Source: Methylobacterium isbiliense (GTDB lineage Bacteria > Pseudomonadota > Alphaproteobacteria > Rhizobiales > Beijerinckiaceae). Taken from it: 64,000 nucleotides of DNA. The stretch spans positions 124,001 to 188,000 of the forward strand of contig NZ_BPQQ01000031.1 in NCBI RefSeq assembly GCF_022179325.1, read 5' to 3'. Position numbers and translations under genes: made by a program. The notes under the pieces were generated by a model that worked only from the letters and a program-made list of their open reading frames with translations, did no database searches and was not told where the DNA came from. Of the stretch, positions 47,497 to 56,176 are shown piece by piece (the stretch's first letter is position 1; every line of letters begins with the position of its first letter).

Positions 47497-48414
47497 TCAC
47501 GACCGGAAGGCCGCGCGGAAGGCGCGCCGCAGCCGCTCGCCATCGAGGGGCTGCATCCGGAGATGCGGCGCGATGAGCTTGCGGAAGGCGAAGGCCGCCT
47601 GGCTGAATTCTTCCTCGCAGCCGGCGGCCCGCTCCTTCGGCAGATCGTTCGCGGCGAGGATGACCCGGTAGCGTCGCTTGTCCGATCCGTAGGCGAGGCA
47701 GGCGAGGTTGTAGAAGCGCTGCCAGAACAGGCCGTGCACATCCGCGAAGGCGCTCCGGTCGATGATCTCGTGCCGGCCGAGCGTGGCGAAGAAGGCGCCG
47801 CTGCCGGCCAGCACCCTGCGGGCATCCGCCGGGGCGAGGTGCAGCAGGATGAACGACGCGACCTGATCGGCCGCGTCCTCCTCGCGACCGAGGATCGGCA
47901 CGTCGAGCAGGTCGAACAGCGCGTGGCTGCTCTCATGCAGCAGGATCTGGACGATCGGTCCCCGAATGGCGTCCTCGCGCGTGATGCCGGCGGCCGATTG
48001 CGTGCGGGGCGCGGCGCGAACGATGCTGGCGATCAGCTCGTAGCAGACCGTCACGCTGCGGCTCTCCGGCGCGTACCAGGCGTTCGGCTCGCCCGCGCAG
48101 TCCTCAAGCCGGTAGGTGAGGCGGGTCGGCAGGCGGACGAGGCCGACGATGGCCCCGACCCGTTCCAGCACGCGGCCCTGCCGCATCGCGTCGTGGATCT
48201 CGCGGTGGGCGGCCGTCTTCGGGGGATCGTAGACGATCCGGATCTGCCCGCCATCGCTCGCGCCCGCACCCTCCGGCGACAGCAGGCAGGCGGCGAGCGC
48301 GAGGACCGAGCCGCGGCCGGGCGGGCGGCGCCGGCGCGCCCCGCCACAAAGCCCCGCCCCGGCACCCGGCACGCTCGCCGGGGGAGGGAAAGAGGGACGG
48401 ATCGCACCCGGCAT
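47497..48414 (-). CDS. DUF4344-type metallopeptidase-like protein
   Basis: A 305-residue protein with a Sec-type signal after a long basic N-terminus (GRGSVLALAACLLSPEGAGA). A zinc motif HESSHALFDLLDVPILGREE near residue 160 (HExxH plus a downstream GREEDAADQ) and IRIVYDPPKTA near the start fit the DUF4344 putative metallopeptidase family. Two cysteines lie in DCAGEPNAWYAPESRSVTVC. It is convergent with the RND operon. The start is uncertain: the ATG at 48414 gives an unusually long n-region, so a later start near residue 33 is possible. Confidence 0.8.
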   Translation of the reverse strand: MPGAIRPSFPPPASVPGAGAGLCGGARRRRPPGRGSVLALAACLLSPEGAGASDGGQIRIVYDPPKTAAHREIHDAMRQGRVLERVGAIVGLVRLPTRLTYRLEDCAGEPNAWYAPESRSVTVCYELIASIVRAAPRTQSAAGITREDAIRGPIVQILLHESSHALFDLLDVPILGREEDAADQVASFILLHLAPADARRVLAGSGAFFATLGRHEIIDRSAFADVHGLFWQRFYNLACLAYGSDKRRYRVILAANDLPKERAAGCEEEFSQAAFAFRKLIAPHLRMQPLDGERLRRAFRAAFRS

Positions 48415-48988
48415 CGGTCGCTCCTCGTCGCGCGGGCGAGCGGCAGGTCATCGACGGGACCGGCGGCGGGACGCGGCGCATCCAGGCGCCTCCGGCGTCG
48501 GCGCGGCCGATCCGTCCTCCGGGCCAGGGAGGGAGCCGGAAGGCCGGTGCGCGACGAGGACGCCGCACCGTCGCTTCCGGTGCGCTCGGGCGTCGCCCCC
48601 CGCTCCCCAACGGCACCCGCAGGTCGGGATTAACCTGCGCTACGGTAGAGGTGGATCGGCCCTGGACCTATCGGGGAAAACCCCAGGTTGTTCAGAGAAA
48701 GTTCCTGAAAATCGGGATGCCGCTTGGTCTCAGGGCGAACCCGGAGGCGGGCCGACGGGAAACCCCGACACATTGTTAATGCGGCACCCGATGCAGCACC
48801 GATACGATTGACCCTTCGCAAGGGGATAAGGCGTTCCGCCCGGGCCGCCGACGGTGTTCTGCGTCAGACTCCGGCGGTTTCGATCGATGCTCAAGCCAGC
48901 GGTCGATGAGGCCGCCATCGCGACTACGCTCGCGGGACGCTGCCGTGCGGGCCGATGACGGAAGGCCGTCCGGCACGGAGGCGCGCCA
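48415..48988. other. Intergenic region upstream of the orphan kinase
   Basis: About 570 bp with no convincing gene. It contains a palindrome GCAGGT...ACCTGC near 48619-48638. Two copies of a motif that recurs at other promoters nearby are present: TATCGGGGAAAACCCC at 48669-48684 and GACGGGAAACCCCGAC at 48754-48769. It probably carries promoters in both directions. Confidence 0.5.
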
Positions 48989-49726
48989 ATGGAACCGGGT
49001 CGAGCGCGACGGGACGACGAGCGGGGCCGCATGAGTGCGGGTCGCGGGGCGGAGCGGCGGCTCGGCGCCGTGGAGAGCGCCCTGCGCCAGGAGGACGAGG
49101 AACGTCGGCGGATCGCGCGGGAATTGCATGACACGACCGGGCAGAACCTGATCGCGGCCGGCTACGAACTCGGGATCGTCGAGCGCGGCATCCCGGATCC
49201 GCCGCAGCAGGTCCGGGCTGCCCTGGCGCAGGCGCGGGCGCTGCTGGACGCCAGCGTCGCTGAACTGCGGACCCTGTCCTACCTCCTGCACCCTCCGCTT
49301 CTGGACGAGGCCGGCCTGATCGTCGCCCTGGCGACGCTGGCGGACGGGTTCGAGCGGCGCGCGGGCATCCGCGTCGAGGTGGCCGTCGCCCCGGACCTGG
49401 CGGAGCGCCGCTGGTTGCCCGAGATCGAACTGGCGCTCTACCGGGTGGCGCAGGAGGCGCTCACCAACCTTCAGCGGCATGCCGGCGCGACGCGTGCCCG
49501 CCTGACCCTCCGGCTCCTGCCGTGGCGGCGGCTGGAACTGTCGGTCTCGCACGGAGCCGTGCGCCCGACCATGGGCGGAGAAGGCGCGAGCCCCCTCGTC
49601 GAGGGGACCGGCATCCGGGGCATGCGCAGCCGTCTCGACGCGCTGGGCGGCCGGCTTGCGGTCACGCGGCGCGAGGGTGGCGTGCGCGTGACCGCCACCG
49701 TGCCGGTGCGCGGGGACGAGGCGTGA
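48989..49726 (+). CDS. HisKA_3-type sensor histidine kinase, orphan, degenerate ATP lid
   Basis: A 245-residue soluble kinase of the NarX/DegS type. The phosphorylated histidine is His47 in RRRIARELHDTTGQNL. The second helix (ELRTLSYLLHPPLLDEAGL) and N-box (LYRVAQEALTNLQRHAGAT) are intact. The G1 region, normally DDGxG, is replaced by VSHGAVRPTMGGEG, while the last G-box (GTGIRGMRSRLDALGG) is normal. No sensor domain and no response regulator gene adjoin it. GGAGG lies 9 nt before the ATG. The lost acidic residues suggest weak or altered ATP binding. Confidence 0.82.
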   Translation: MEPGRARRDDERGRMSAGRGAERRLGAVESALRQEDEERRRIARELHDTTGQNLIAAGYELGIVERGIPDPPQQVRAALAQARALLDASVAELRTLSYLLHPPLLDEAGLIVALATLADGFERRAGIRVEVAVAPDLAERRWLPEIELALYRVAQEALTNLQRHAGATRARLTLRLLPWRRLELSVSHGAVRPTMGGEGASPLVEGTGIRGMRSRLDALGGRLAVTRREGGVRVTATVPVRGDEA

Positions 49727-49739
49727 ATCCGCCGGCCGG

Positions 49740-50108
49740 TCAGCGGCGGAAGCCGCGGCCGCCGCCGGCGAAGCCCCGCCCGCCGCGGTACCCGCCGCCC
49801 CGGTAGACGCCGGCGCGGCCCCCATAGACGGCGCGCCCGCCATAGACCCGGCCGCCCCGGTACACGCGCCCGCCATAGACGGCGCCGCCCCGGTAGCCGT
49901 AGACCCCGCCGCCGCGATAGCCGTAGTAGCCCGGTGCGCCATAGACGTTCGGCCGGCACCCCCCGTAAGGCCCGCGGTGGAAGCCGGGCCCGCACCCTCC
50001 CGCCGCCATCGCGGTGGCGGGTCCGAGCCGGCCCTGGTCGAGCGAGCCCGCCCCGAGCCACGTGCCGAGCACCAGGGCCGCGAGCGACAACAGTCTCAGC
50101 CGCATCAT
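49740..50108 (-). CDS. Gly/Tyr/Arg-rich secreted protein, GCG_CRPN type
   Basis: A 122-residue protein with a signal peptide (RLLSLAALVLGTWLGAGS). The prefix GCGPGFHRGPYGGCRPN is the hallmark of the GCG_CRPN group seen in Methylobacterium and Bradyrhizobium. It is followed by VYGGR/YRGG-type repeats to the end. Two ATGs (50108 and 50105) follow GGGAGGAG. The function is unknown; the repeat tail suggests an extracellular or surface role. Confidence 0.8.
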   Translation of the reverse strand: MMRLRLLSLAALVLGTWLGAGSLDQGRLGPATAMAAGGCGPGFHRGPYGGCRPNVYGAPGYYGYRGGGVYGYRGGAVYGGRVYRGGRVYGGRAVYGGRAGVYRGGGYRGGRGFAGGGRGFRR

Positions 50109-50161
50109 GCTCTCCTCCCGAGTAGGTCGACGGGAGGCTAGCCGACGGGCCGGGTCGGCCC

Positions 50162-50176
50162 CATCGGGGAGAACCC
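50162..50176. promoter_or_regulatory. Possible operator: CATCGGGGAGAACCC
   Basis: It lies 54 bp upstream of the Gly-rich secreted protein gene. It resembles TATCGGGGAAAACCCC (48669), GACGGGAAACCCC (48754) and CCATAATCGGGGAGTATGG (51551), each in a promoter region of this segment. Confidence 0.35.
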
Positions 50177-50228
50177 GCATGCCGGCGGGTGAGAACCCTG
50201 AGGCGCGGCTCCGCGGCAGGCCGGCTTC

Positions 50229-51431
50229 CTACAGGCAGCGCTCGAAGATCTCCTCGGCTTGGCGCACCGTCATCCGGCGCGCCGCCGGACTGGCGATGAC
50301 GGTCCGGTCGTGCGCGGTGGCCGGATCGAAGCCCTGGGCCGCGATGCCGGCATAGAGGCCGGGCACCGCGCGGGCCGCCATCTCGCGCACGCGGTCCCGC
50401 GGCAGCTGCTCGGCCGTGAAGCGGTCCGGGAAATCGATGTCGGCGTAGAGCGCCCGCACCGCCTCGGCGCAGGCCGCGATCATCTCCTGCCGAGAGAGTC
50501 CGGCGGTCTCGACGTCGAGGGCCTCGGCGAGCGGGCGCACCTTCTCGGGCAGCACCGCGAGGTTGAAGCTCATCACGTGCGGCAGCAGCACCCCGACGCC
50601 GTAGGGATGGGGCAGGTCGAGCTGACCTTCAAGGGGGAGGGACAGGGCGTGGCCGTGGCCCAGCCGGGCATTGCCGCAGGCGATGTTCGCCATGCAGGAG
50701 GCGACGAGGTTGTCGGCGCGGGCGCGGTCGTCGTCCGCGGTGATCGAGGCCCGCAGCGAGGCCTGCTGCAGCCGCACCGCCGCGAGCGCCACCGCATCGG
50801 TGAGCGGCGAGGCGATGCCGCTGAGATAGGCCTCGACGCCGTGCGTGAGGGCGTCGACGGCCGGCAGCGCCGCGACGTGCATCGGCAGGGACCGCAGGGT
50901 GGCGGGATCGAGGAGGGCGGCGTCCGGAAAGCTCAGGGGACCGCCGCCGAGCAGCTTGAGATGGCGCTCCTCGTCCTTGACGATCGTCCACTGCGACACC
51001 TCGGAGCCCGACCCCGCCGTGGTCGGCACCATGATCATCGGCAGGGCCTTGCGGTCGAAGCGGCCGACGCCGGTGCACTCCGCCATCGGCTTGCGGTTCG
51101 TCGCCACGATGGCGATGCCCTTGCCGGTGCACATCACCGAGCCGCCGCCGACGCACACCACTCCGTCGATGCCCTCGCGGCGCACCCGTTCGCCCTGCTG
51201 GTCGATGTAGGAGCAGCGCGCGTCGATGCCGCATTCGTCGAAGCGCGCGACCGCGATCCCGGCCTCCGCGAGGGCGGCGAGGGCCTCGGCGTGGAAGCCC
51301 TGGGCCGAGATGACGGGATCGGACACGACGAGGACCCGGCTCATCCCGAGGTCGCGGGCCAGCGTGCCGATGGTCGCGAGCGCGCCCGGCCCGGCGACGA
51401 TCCGGGTCGGCATGTAGAAGCTGGTGATCAT
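50229..51431 (-). CDS. Iron-containing alcohol dehydrogenase
   Basis: A 400-residue group III (Fe-dependent) alcohol dehydrogenase. The NAD-binding GGGSVMCTGKG is near residue 96, MVPTTAGSGSEVSQW near 135, and the metal-ligand region is AVDALTHGVEAYLS followed by GHGHALSLPLEG and LPHPYGVG. The ATG at 51431 has GGAG at 9 nt. It is divergent from an ABC binding-protein gene, and the region between holds an ATCGGGGA-type motif. The natural alcohol is unknown; such enzymes commonly act on 1-alkanols or diols. Confidence 0.92.
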   Translation of the reverse strand: MITSFYMPTRIVAGPGALATIGTLARDLGMSRVLVVSDPVISAQGFHAEALAALAEAGIAVARFDECGIDARCSYIDQQGERVRREGIDGVVCVGGGSVMCTGKGIAIVATNRKPMAECTGVGRFDRKALPMIMVPTTAGSGSEVSQWTIVKDEERHLKLLGGGPLSFPDAALLDPATLRSLPMHVAALPAVDALTHGVEAYLSGIASPLTDAVALAAVRLQQASLRASITADDDRARADNLVASCMANIACGNARLGHGHALSLPLEGQLDLPHPYGVGVLLPHVMSFNLAVLPEKVRPLAEALDVETAGLSRQEMIAACAEAVRALYADIDFPDRFTAEQLPRDRVREMAARAVPGLYAGIAAQGFDPATAHDRTVIASPAARRMTVRQAEEIFERCL

Positions 51432-51760
51432 GCGGGCGTCTCCTCGGAAGGCGGGGAGCTCTTCGGCTCCCGCGCGGCGCGGGCCGGCTGGTTGTCTCTC
51501 GGTGGTGAAGGGAAGCGGCGCCTGCGTCCAATACAATCCGCAGCCACAACCCATAATCGGGGAGTATGGCGCGCAGGAGGGAGAGGATGGCTCATCTCGT
51601 GCAAGACCACGCCGATCCATAAGCAGCAGCGATGGACAATGCGGGCGGCGGATATTTGACCCCGACTGCGCCGCATCACGATAATCCGGGCGATCCACCA
51701 GCATCGCGCCGACGCCCTCAAGCGGGCTCGCAAGGACCGATGCAGCCTGAGGAAACGCCG
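51432..51760. other. Divergent promoter region between Fe-ADH and a binding-protein gene
   Basis: About 330 bp. It contains CCATAATCGGGGAGTATGG (51551-51569), an imperfect palindrome related to motifs in neighbouring promoters. No gene is credible here. Confidence 0.5.
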
Positions 51761-52966
51761 ATGCCCCACACGACCTGGACGCGCCGCCTCGCGGTCGCCG
51801 GCCTTCTCGCCACCTGCCTCGCCGCGCCGGCGGGCGCCCAGACGCCGTTCCGCATCGGCGTGATCGACGACCTGTCGGGCATGTATTCGGGCAATGGCGG
51901 CCCGAACATGGTGCTGGCCGCCCAGCTCGCCGCGGAGGAATTCGGCGGCAAGGTGCTCGGGCGCCCGATCGAGGTCACGGGCGTCGACCACCAGAACAAG
52001 CCCGATATCGGCTCAGGGCTGGCCCGCCAGCTCGTGGACCAGCGCGGCGTCTCCGCCCTGGTGCTGGGCGGCGCGAGTTCGGTGGGCCTTGCGGTGCAAT
52101 CCTATGCGAAGGACCGCAAGATCACCACGCTGGTGACCGGCGGCTACGCCTCGCCGTTCTCCGGACCCAACTGCTCGCCCTACGGCACGCAATGGGTGCC
52201 CTCCACCGGCGAACTCGCCAACGCGGTCGCGGCCTCGGTGGTCCAGGCCGGCGGCAAGTCGTGGTACTTCATCACCGCGGATTACGTCTTCGGCCACGGC
52301 CTCGCGGCCGACGCCGGCAAGGCCGTGAAGGCCGCCGGCGGCAAGGTGCTCGGCGAGATCCGACACCCGCTCGGCGCGACCGACCTGTCCTCGCAGCTCA
52401 TCCAGGCGCAGGCCTCGGGAGCGGACGTGATCGGGCTCGCCAATGCCGGGCCGGACCTCGTCAACACCATCAAGCAGGCGCGCGAGTTCGGCATCACCTC
52501 GAAGGTGGTGGCGATGCTGGTCTTCACCAACAACACCGTGGCGCTCGGCCTCGACGTGGCGCAGGGCATCCGCATGGCGGTGAACTTCTACTGGGACGCG
52601 AACGACGCCAGCCGCTCCTTCGCCAAGCGCCTGATGGCCCGCAACGGCAACGTGGTGCCGACCATGGGCCACGCCGCGACCTACGTCTCGACCCTGCACT
52701 ACCTGCGGGCGGTGGAGAAGGCCGGCACCGACGACGCGGCCATCGTCAACAAGGTGATGAAGGAGACGCCGATCTCGGACGGCATCTACCGCAACCCGCG
52801 GATCCAGGCGAACGGCCGCGTGGTGATGGACATGTACCTCGTCGAGGTGAAGAGCCCGAAGGAGTCGAAGAGCAAGGCCGACCTGTACCGGATCGTCGAA
52901 ACCATCCCGGGCGAGACGCTGTTCACCCCGGCCGAGAAGAGCGGCTGCCCGCTGGCCGCCGGCTGA
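51761..52966 (+). CDS. LIV-type ABC transporter substrate-binding protein
   Basis: A 401-residue periplasmic binding protein of the branched-chain amino acid/amide type (Peripla_BP_6). A signal peptide (RRLAVAGLLATCLAAPAGAQ) ends near residue 28. The mature protein starts PFRIGVIDDLSGMYSGNGGP and has VTGVDHQNKPDIGSGLARQL. The ATG at 51761 has GAGGA at 8 nt. It has no adjacent permease or ATPase. A strong hairpin follows. The ligand is unknown. Confidence 0.9.
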   Translation: MPHTTWTRRLAVAGLLATCLAAPAGAQTPFRIGVIDDLSGMYSGNGGPNMVLAAQLAAEEFGGKVLGRPIEVTGVDHQNKPDIGSGLARQLVDQRGVSALVLGGASSVGLAVQSYAKDRKITTLVTGGYASPFSGPNCSPYGTQWVPSTGELANAVAASVVQAGGKSWYFITADYVFGHGLAADAGKAVKAAGGKVLGEIRHPLGATDLSSQLIQAQASGADVIGLANAGPDLVNTIKQAREFGITSKVVAMLVFTNNTVALGLDVAQGIRMAVNFYWDANDASRSFAKRLMARNGNVVPTMGHAATYVSTLHYLRAVEKAGTDDAAIVNKVMKETPISDGIYRNPRIQANGRVVMDMYLVEVKSPKESKSKADLYRIVETIPGETLFTPAEKSGCPLAAG

Positions 52967-52973
52967 TCGGCAC

Positions 52974-53002
52974 CGGGATCCGTTCGCCGCGAACGGATCC
53001 CG
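52974..53002 (+). terminator. 13-bp hairpin after the binding-protein gene
   Basis: CGGGATCCGTTCG-CCG-CGAACGGATCCCG is a perfect 13-bp stem 8 bp after the stop codon, followed by CCCGGCTT. It is a likely terminator separating this gene from the GST gene. Confidence 0.8.
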
Positions 53003-53082
53003 CCCGGCTTCGATCCTGCCGCGTTGCCCGCGGCGAACCGGCCTCCACCTCGCGGCGGAGGCCGCTCCCTGGAGTTCCGCCG

Positions 53083-53670
53083 ATGAAGCTCTTCGCCAAC
53101 CCGACTTCGCCGTTCGTGCGCATCGTGCGCATGGCCCTCATCGAGAAGGGCCTGAACGAGGCGGTCGAGACCGTCTTCGTCGATGCCTGGGCGGACGATC
53201 CGGCCCACCTCGACGCCAACCCGGCCGGCCGGGTGCCGGCCCTCGTCACCCGGGAGGGCGCCCGGCTCACGGAGGCGCTGCTGATCCTGCGCCATCTGGA
53301 GGATCTGCGCCCCGAGCCGGTCGTGTTCACCGGGAATGCGGCGGCGCTCTCCTGCACCGGGTTCGCGGTCGGCGTGTTCGACGCCGCCGTGGCGGTGATC
53401 ATCGGGCGCAAGTCGGCGCCGGACTTCGATGCCGGGATGGTGGGGACCAAGCGCTACCGGACCATGCGCGAGGGGCTCGCCCGGCTCGACGCGGCGCTGC
53501 CGGCCTCCGGGCCCTTCGACCTCTCCGCCATCGCGGCCGTGACGGCGCTGGACTACCTCATCTTCCGCTTCCCCGACCAGGACTGGCGCGGCATCGCCCC
53601 GCGGATCGCGGCCCTGCGTGACGCCCATGCCGACCGCCCCTCGGTGCGCGAGACGGTGCCGCGCAGCTGA
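53083..53670 (+). CDS. Glutathione S-transferase family protein
   Basis: A 195-residue protein with an N-terminal thioredoxin-like domain (MKLFANPTSPFVRIVRMALI, then NPAGRVPALV and LTEALLILRHLEDL) and a helical C-terminal domain. The N-terminal serine in TSPFVR is the likely glutathione-activating residue. GGAG lies 9 nt before the ATG. It has no obvious partner gene; GSTs of this type act in detoxification or dehalogenation, and the substrate is unknown. Confidence 0.88.
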   Translation: MKLFANPTSPFVRIVRMALIEKGLNEAVETVFVDAWADDPAHLDANPAGRVPALVTREGARLTEALLILRHLEDLRPEPVVFTGNAAALSCTGFAVGVFDAAVAVIIGRKSAPDFDAGMVGTKRYRTMREGLARLDAALPASGPFDLSAIAAVTALDYLIFRFPDQDWRGIAPRIAALRDAHADRPSVRETVPRS

Positions 53671-53796
53671 GCCCGGCTCCGTGCCGGACGGCCGCGTGCG
53701 CGGCGATCCCGGAGACCGATGGGCGCGAGGCCCTCTCTCCCGAGGAGGCTTGCCGCATTCAGGCTCCACCTTCTCCGGACGGCGCTGGATCCGGGT

Positions 53797-55308
53797 TCAG
53801 CCGGCGCCGACCGCGCGGATCGGCGGCCGCTGCCAGGCCCGCGGCCCCGAGGCGTGCACGCTGTCGCCGTCGGCCGTCACCGCGACCGTGACGGGCATGT
53901 CCTTCACCTCGAACTCGTAGATCGCCTCCATGCCGAGATCCGCGAAGGCGAGGACGCGGCTCGACCGGATGGCCCGCGAGACGAGGTAGGCCGCGCCGCC
54001 AACGGCGCTGAGATAGGCGCGCCGGTGCGCCTTGATCGCCGCGATCGCCGCCGGGCCGCGTTCCGCCTTGCCGATCATGGCGAGCAGCCCGAGCCCGAGC
54101 ATCGTGTCGGTGAACTTGTCCATGCGGGTCGCGGTGGTCGGACCGGCAGGCCCCACCGCCTCGTCGCCGACCGGATCGACCGGGCCGACATAGTAGATGA
54201 CGCGGTTCTCGAACGAGACCGGCAGCGTCTCGCCGCGCGCCAGCATGTCCTGGATGCGCTTGTGCGCGGCGTCCCGGCCCGTAAGCATGCGGCCGGACAG
54301 GAGCAGCCGGTCGCCGGCCTGCCAGGTCTCGATCTCGGCCGGGGTGAGCGCGTCGAGGTCGACCCGGCGGGCATTCCGGTCCGGCGCCCATTCCACGGCG
54401 GGCCATGCGGCGAGATCGGGCGCCGGCAGGAAGGCGGGACCCGAGCCGTCGAGCACGACGTGGGCGTGGCGCGTCGCGGCGCAGTTCGGGATCATCGCCA
54501 CGGGCTTCGAGGCCGCGTGGGTCGGCCAGTCGAGGATCTTGACGTCGAGCACGGTGGTGAGGCCGCCGAGCCCCTGCGCGCCGATGCCGAGCGCATTCAC
54601 CTTGTCGTGCAGTTCGATGCGCAGGGCCTCCGTGGCGTTCGCCGGCCCGCGGGCCTTGAGCTGCGCCATGTCGATCGGCGCCATCAGGGATTCCTTGGCC
54701 ATCACCATGGCCTTCTCGGCCGTGCCGCCGATCCCGATCCCGAGCATGCCGGGCGGGCACCAGCCGGCGCCCATCGTCGGCACGGTCTCAAGCACCCAGT
54801 CGACGAGCGAGTCGGACGGGTTGAGCATCTTGAACTTGGCCTTGTTCTCCGACCCGCCGCCCTTGGCCGCCACCGTGACCTCCACGGTGTCGCCCGGGAC
54901 CATCTCGACGTGCAGCACGCTCGGGGTGTTGTCGCGGGTGTTCTTGCGCGTGAAGGCCGGGTCGGCGACGATCGAGGCGCGCAGCGGATTTTCGGGGTCG
55001 AGATAGGCCCGGCGCACGCCCGCGTCGATCACCGCCTGGAGGCTGTCGCCACCGGCCAGCGTGCAGCCCTGGCCCCACTTCACGAACACCGTGACGATGC
55101 CGGTGTCCTGGCAGACTGGGCGGTGCCCCTCGGCCGACATCCGGCTGTTCGTCAGGATCTGCGCGATGGCGTCCCGGGCGGCGGGCGATTCCTCGCGGTC
55201 ATAGGCCTCGGCCAGCGCCTGGATGTAGTCGAGGGGGTGGTAGTAGCTGATGTATTGCAGCGCGTCGGCGACGCTGGCGGTGAGATCGGCCGCCTGGATC
55301 ACGGGCAT
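53797..55308 (-). CDS. fumA: Class I fumarate hydratase (iron-sulfur)
   Basis: A 503-residue [4Fe-4S] fumarase that interconverts fumarate and malate. The two domains (alpha about 1-290, beta about 340-500) are fused, as in FumA/FumB. The cluster cysteines are Cys66 (RPVCQDTG), Cys184 (WCPPGMLGIGIGG) and Cys276 (PNCAATRH), all intact. The same fold includes tartrate dehydratase, so another hydroxy-acid substrate is possible. It is convergent with the GST gene. The upstream SDR gene on the same strand is separated from it by a hairpin. Confidence 0.94.
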   Translation of the reverse strand: MPVIQAADLTASVADALQYISYYHPLDYIQALAEAYDREESPAARDAIAQILTNSRMSAEGHRPVCQDTGIVTVFVKWGQGCTLAGGDSLQAVIDAGVRRAYLDPENPLRASIVADPAFTRKNTRDNTPSVLHVEMVPGDTVEVTVAAKGGGSENKAKFKMLNPSDSLVDWVLETVPTMGAGWCPPGMLGIGIGGTAEKAMVMAKESLMAPIDMAQLKARGPANATEALRIELHDKVNALGIGAQGLGGLTTVLDVKILDWPTHAASKPVAMIPNCAATRHAHVVLDGSGPAFLPAPDLAAWPAVEWAPDRNARRVDLDALTPAEIETWQAGDRLLLSGRMLTGRDAAHKRIQDMLARGETLPVSFENRVIYYVGPVDPVGDEAVGPAGPTTATRMDKFTDTMLGLGLLAMIGKAERGPAAIAAIKAHRRAYLSAVGGAAYLVSRAIRSSRVLAFADLGMEAIYEFEVKDMPVTVAVTADGDSVHASGPRAWQRPPIRAVGAG

Positions 55309-55333
55309 GGGGCTGGCTCTCCTGACATGCGCG

Positions 55334-55363
55334 GGAACCCCCTCCCGTGCGGAAGGGGGTTCC
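55334..55363 (-). terminator. Hairpin between the SDR gene and fumA
   Basis: GGAACCCCCT and AGGGGGTTCC form a perfect 10-bp stem with a 10-nt loop. It lies just after the end of the SDR gene and 25 bp before the start of fumA on the minus strand, so fumA probably has its own promoter. Confidence 0.75.
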
Positions 55364-55404
55364 TGGCTGAGATCATGCGATGACGGGTGGAGGACGTCGC
55401 GCGG

Positions 55405-56151
55405 TCACACCGTGCGCCCGCCGTCCACCGGCAGCTCCACGCCGGTGATGAACTCGGCCGTGGCGAGGTAGAGCGCGGCCTGCGCCACGTCCTGCGGCTC
55501 GCAGAGCCGGCCGAGCGGCACCGTGGCGACGAACTTGGCGCGGTTCTCCGGCGTGTCCGGCACGCCCATGAAGTCCTCCAGCATGCCCGTGACGCCCATC
55601 ACCGGGCAGATCGCGTTCACCCGGATCTTCCAGGGCGCGAGTTCCACCGCGAGCGACTTCGACATCAGGTTCACGGCGCCCTTGGAGGCGTTGTACCACG
55701 TCAGCCCCGGCCGGGGCCGGATGCCGGCCGTCGAGCCCACGTTGAGGATCACCCCGCCGCCGTTGTCGCGCATGGCCCCGGCCGCCGCCTGGACCATGTG
55801 GTAGATCGACTTGACGTTGACGTTGAAGACCCGGTCGAAGGTGGCCTCGTCCACCTCCAGCAGCGGCCGGTTGCGGTGCGTGGTGCCGGCATTGTTGACG
55901 ATGATGTCCGGCGTCCCGAACCGGCGGCCGACCTCGCCGAGGAGCCGGTCGATGTCGGGCCGCGACGAGACGTCGGTCCTCACCGCGATCGCCCGGTCCT
56001 CGCCGAGCGACCGCGCCACGACCTCGGCCTTCTCGCCGTCGAGGTCGGCGATGGCCACGCGCGCGCCGTTCTCGACGAAGAGGCGCGCGGTCGCCTCGCC
56101 GAAGCCGCCCGCCGCTCCGGTGACGATGGCGGTCCTGTTCTCAAGCCGCAT
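55405..56151 (-). CDS. Short-chain dehydrogenase/reductase
   Basis: A 248-residue classical SDR (FabG-like). The NAD(P) motif TGAAGGFGEA is at residues 11-20, with aspartate DLDG at 36-39 suggesting NAD preference. The catalytic residues are Ser140, Tyr153 and Lys157 (YNASK). GGAGG precedes the ATG at 56151. It follows the aldehyde dehydrogenase gene by 25 bp on the same strand, suggesting two-step oxidation of an alcohol through an aldehyde. The substrate is unknown. Confidence 0.9.
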   Translation of the reverse strand: MRLENRTAIVTGAAGGFGEATARLFVENGARVAIADLDGEKAEVVARSLGEDRAIAVRTDVSSRPDIDRLLGEVGRRFGTPDIIVNNAGTTHRNRPLLEVDEATFDRVFNVNVKSIYHMVQAAAGAMRDNGGGVILNVGSTAGIRPRPGLTWYNASKGAVNLMSKSLAVELAPWKIRVNAICPVMGVTGMLEDFMGVPDTPENRAKFVATVPLGRLCEPQDVAQAALYLATAEFITGVELPVDGGRTV

Positions 56152-56176
56152 GGCCCGTCCTCCCCGACGCCCGTCG

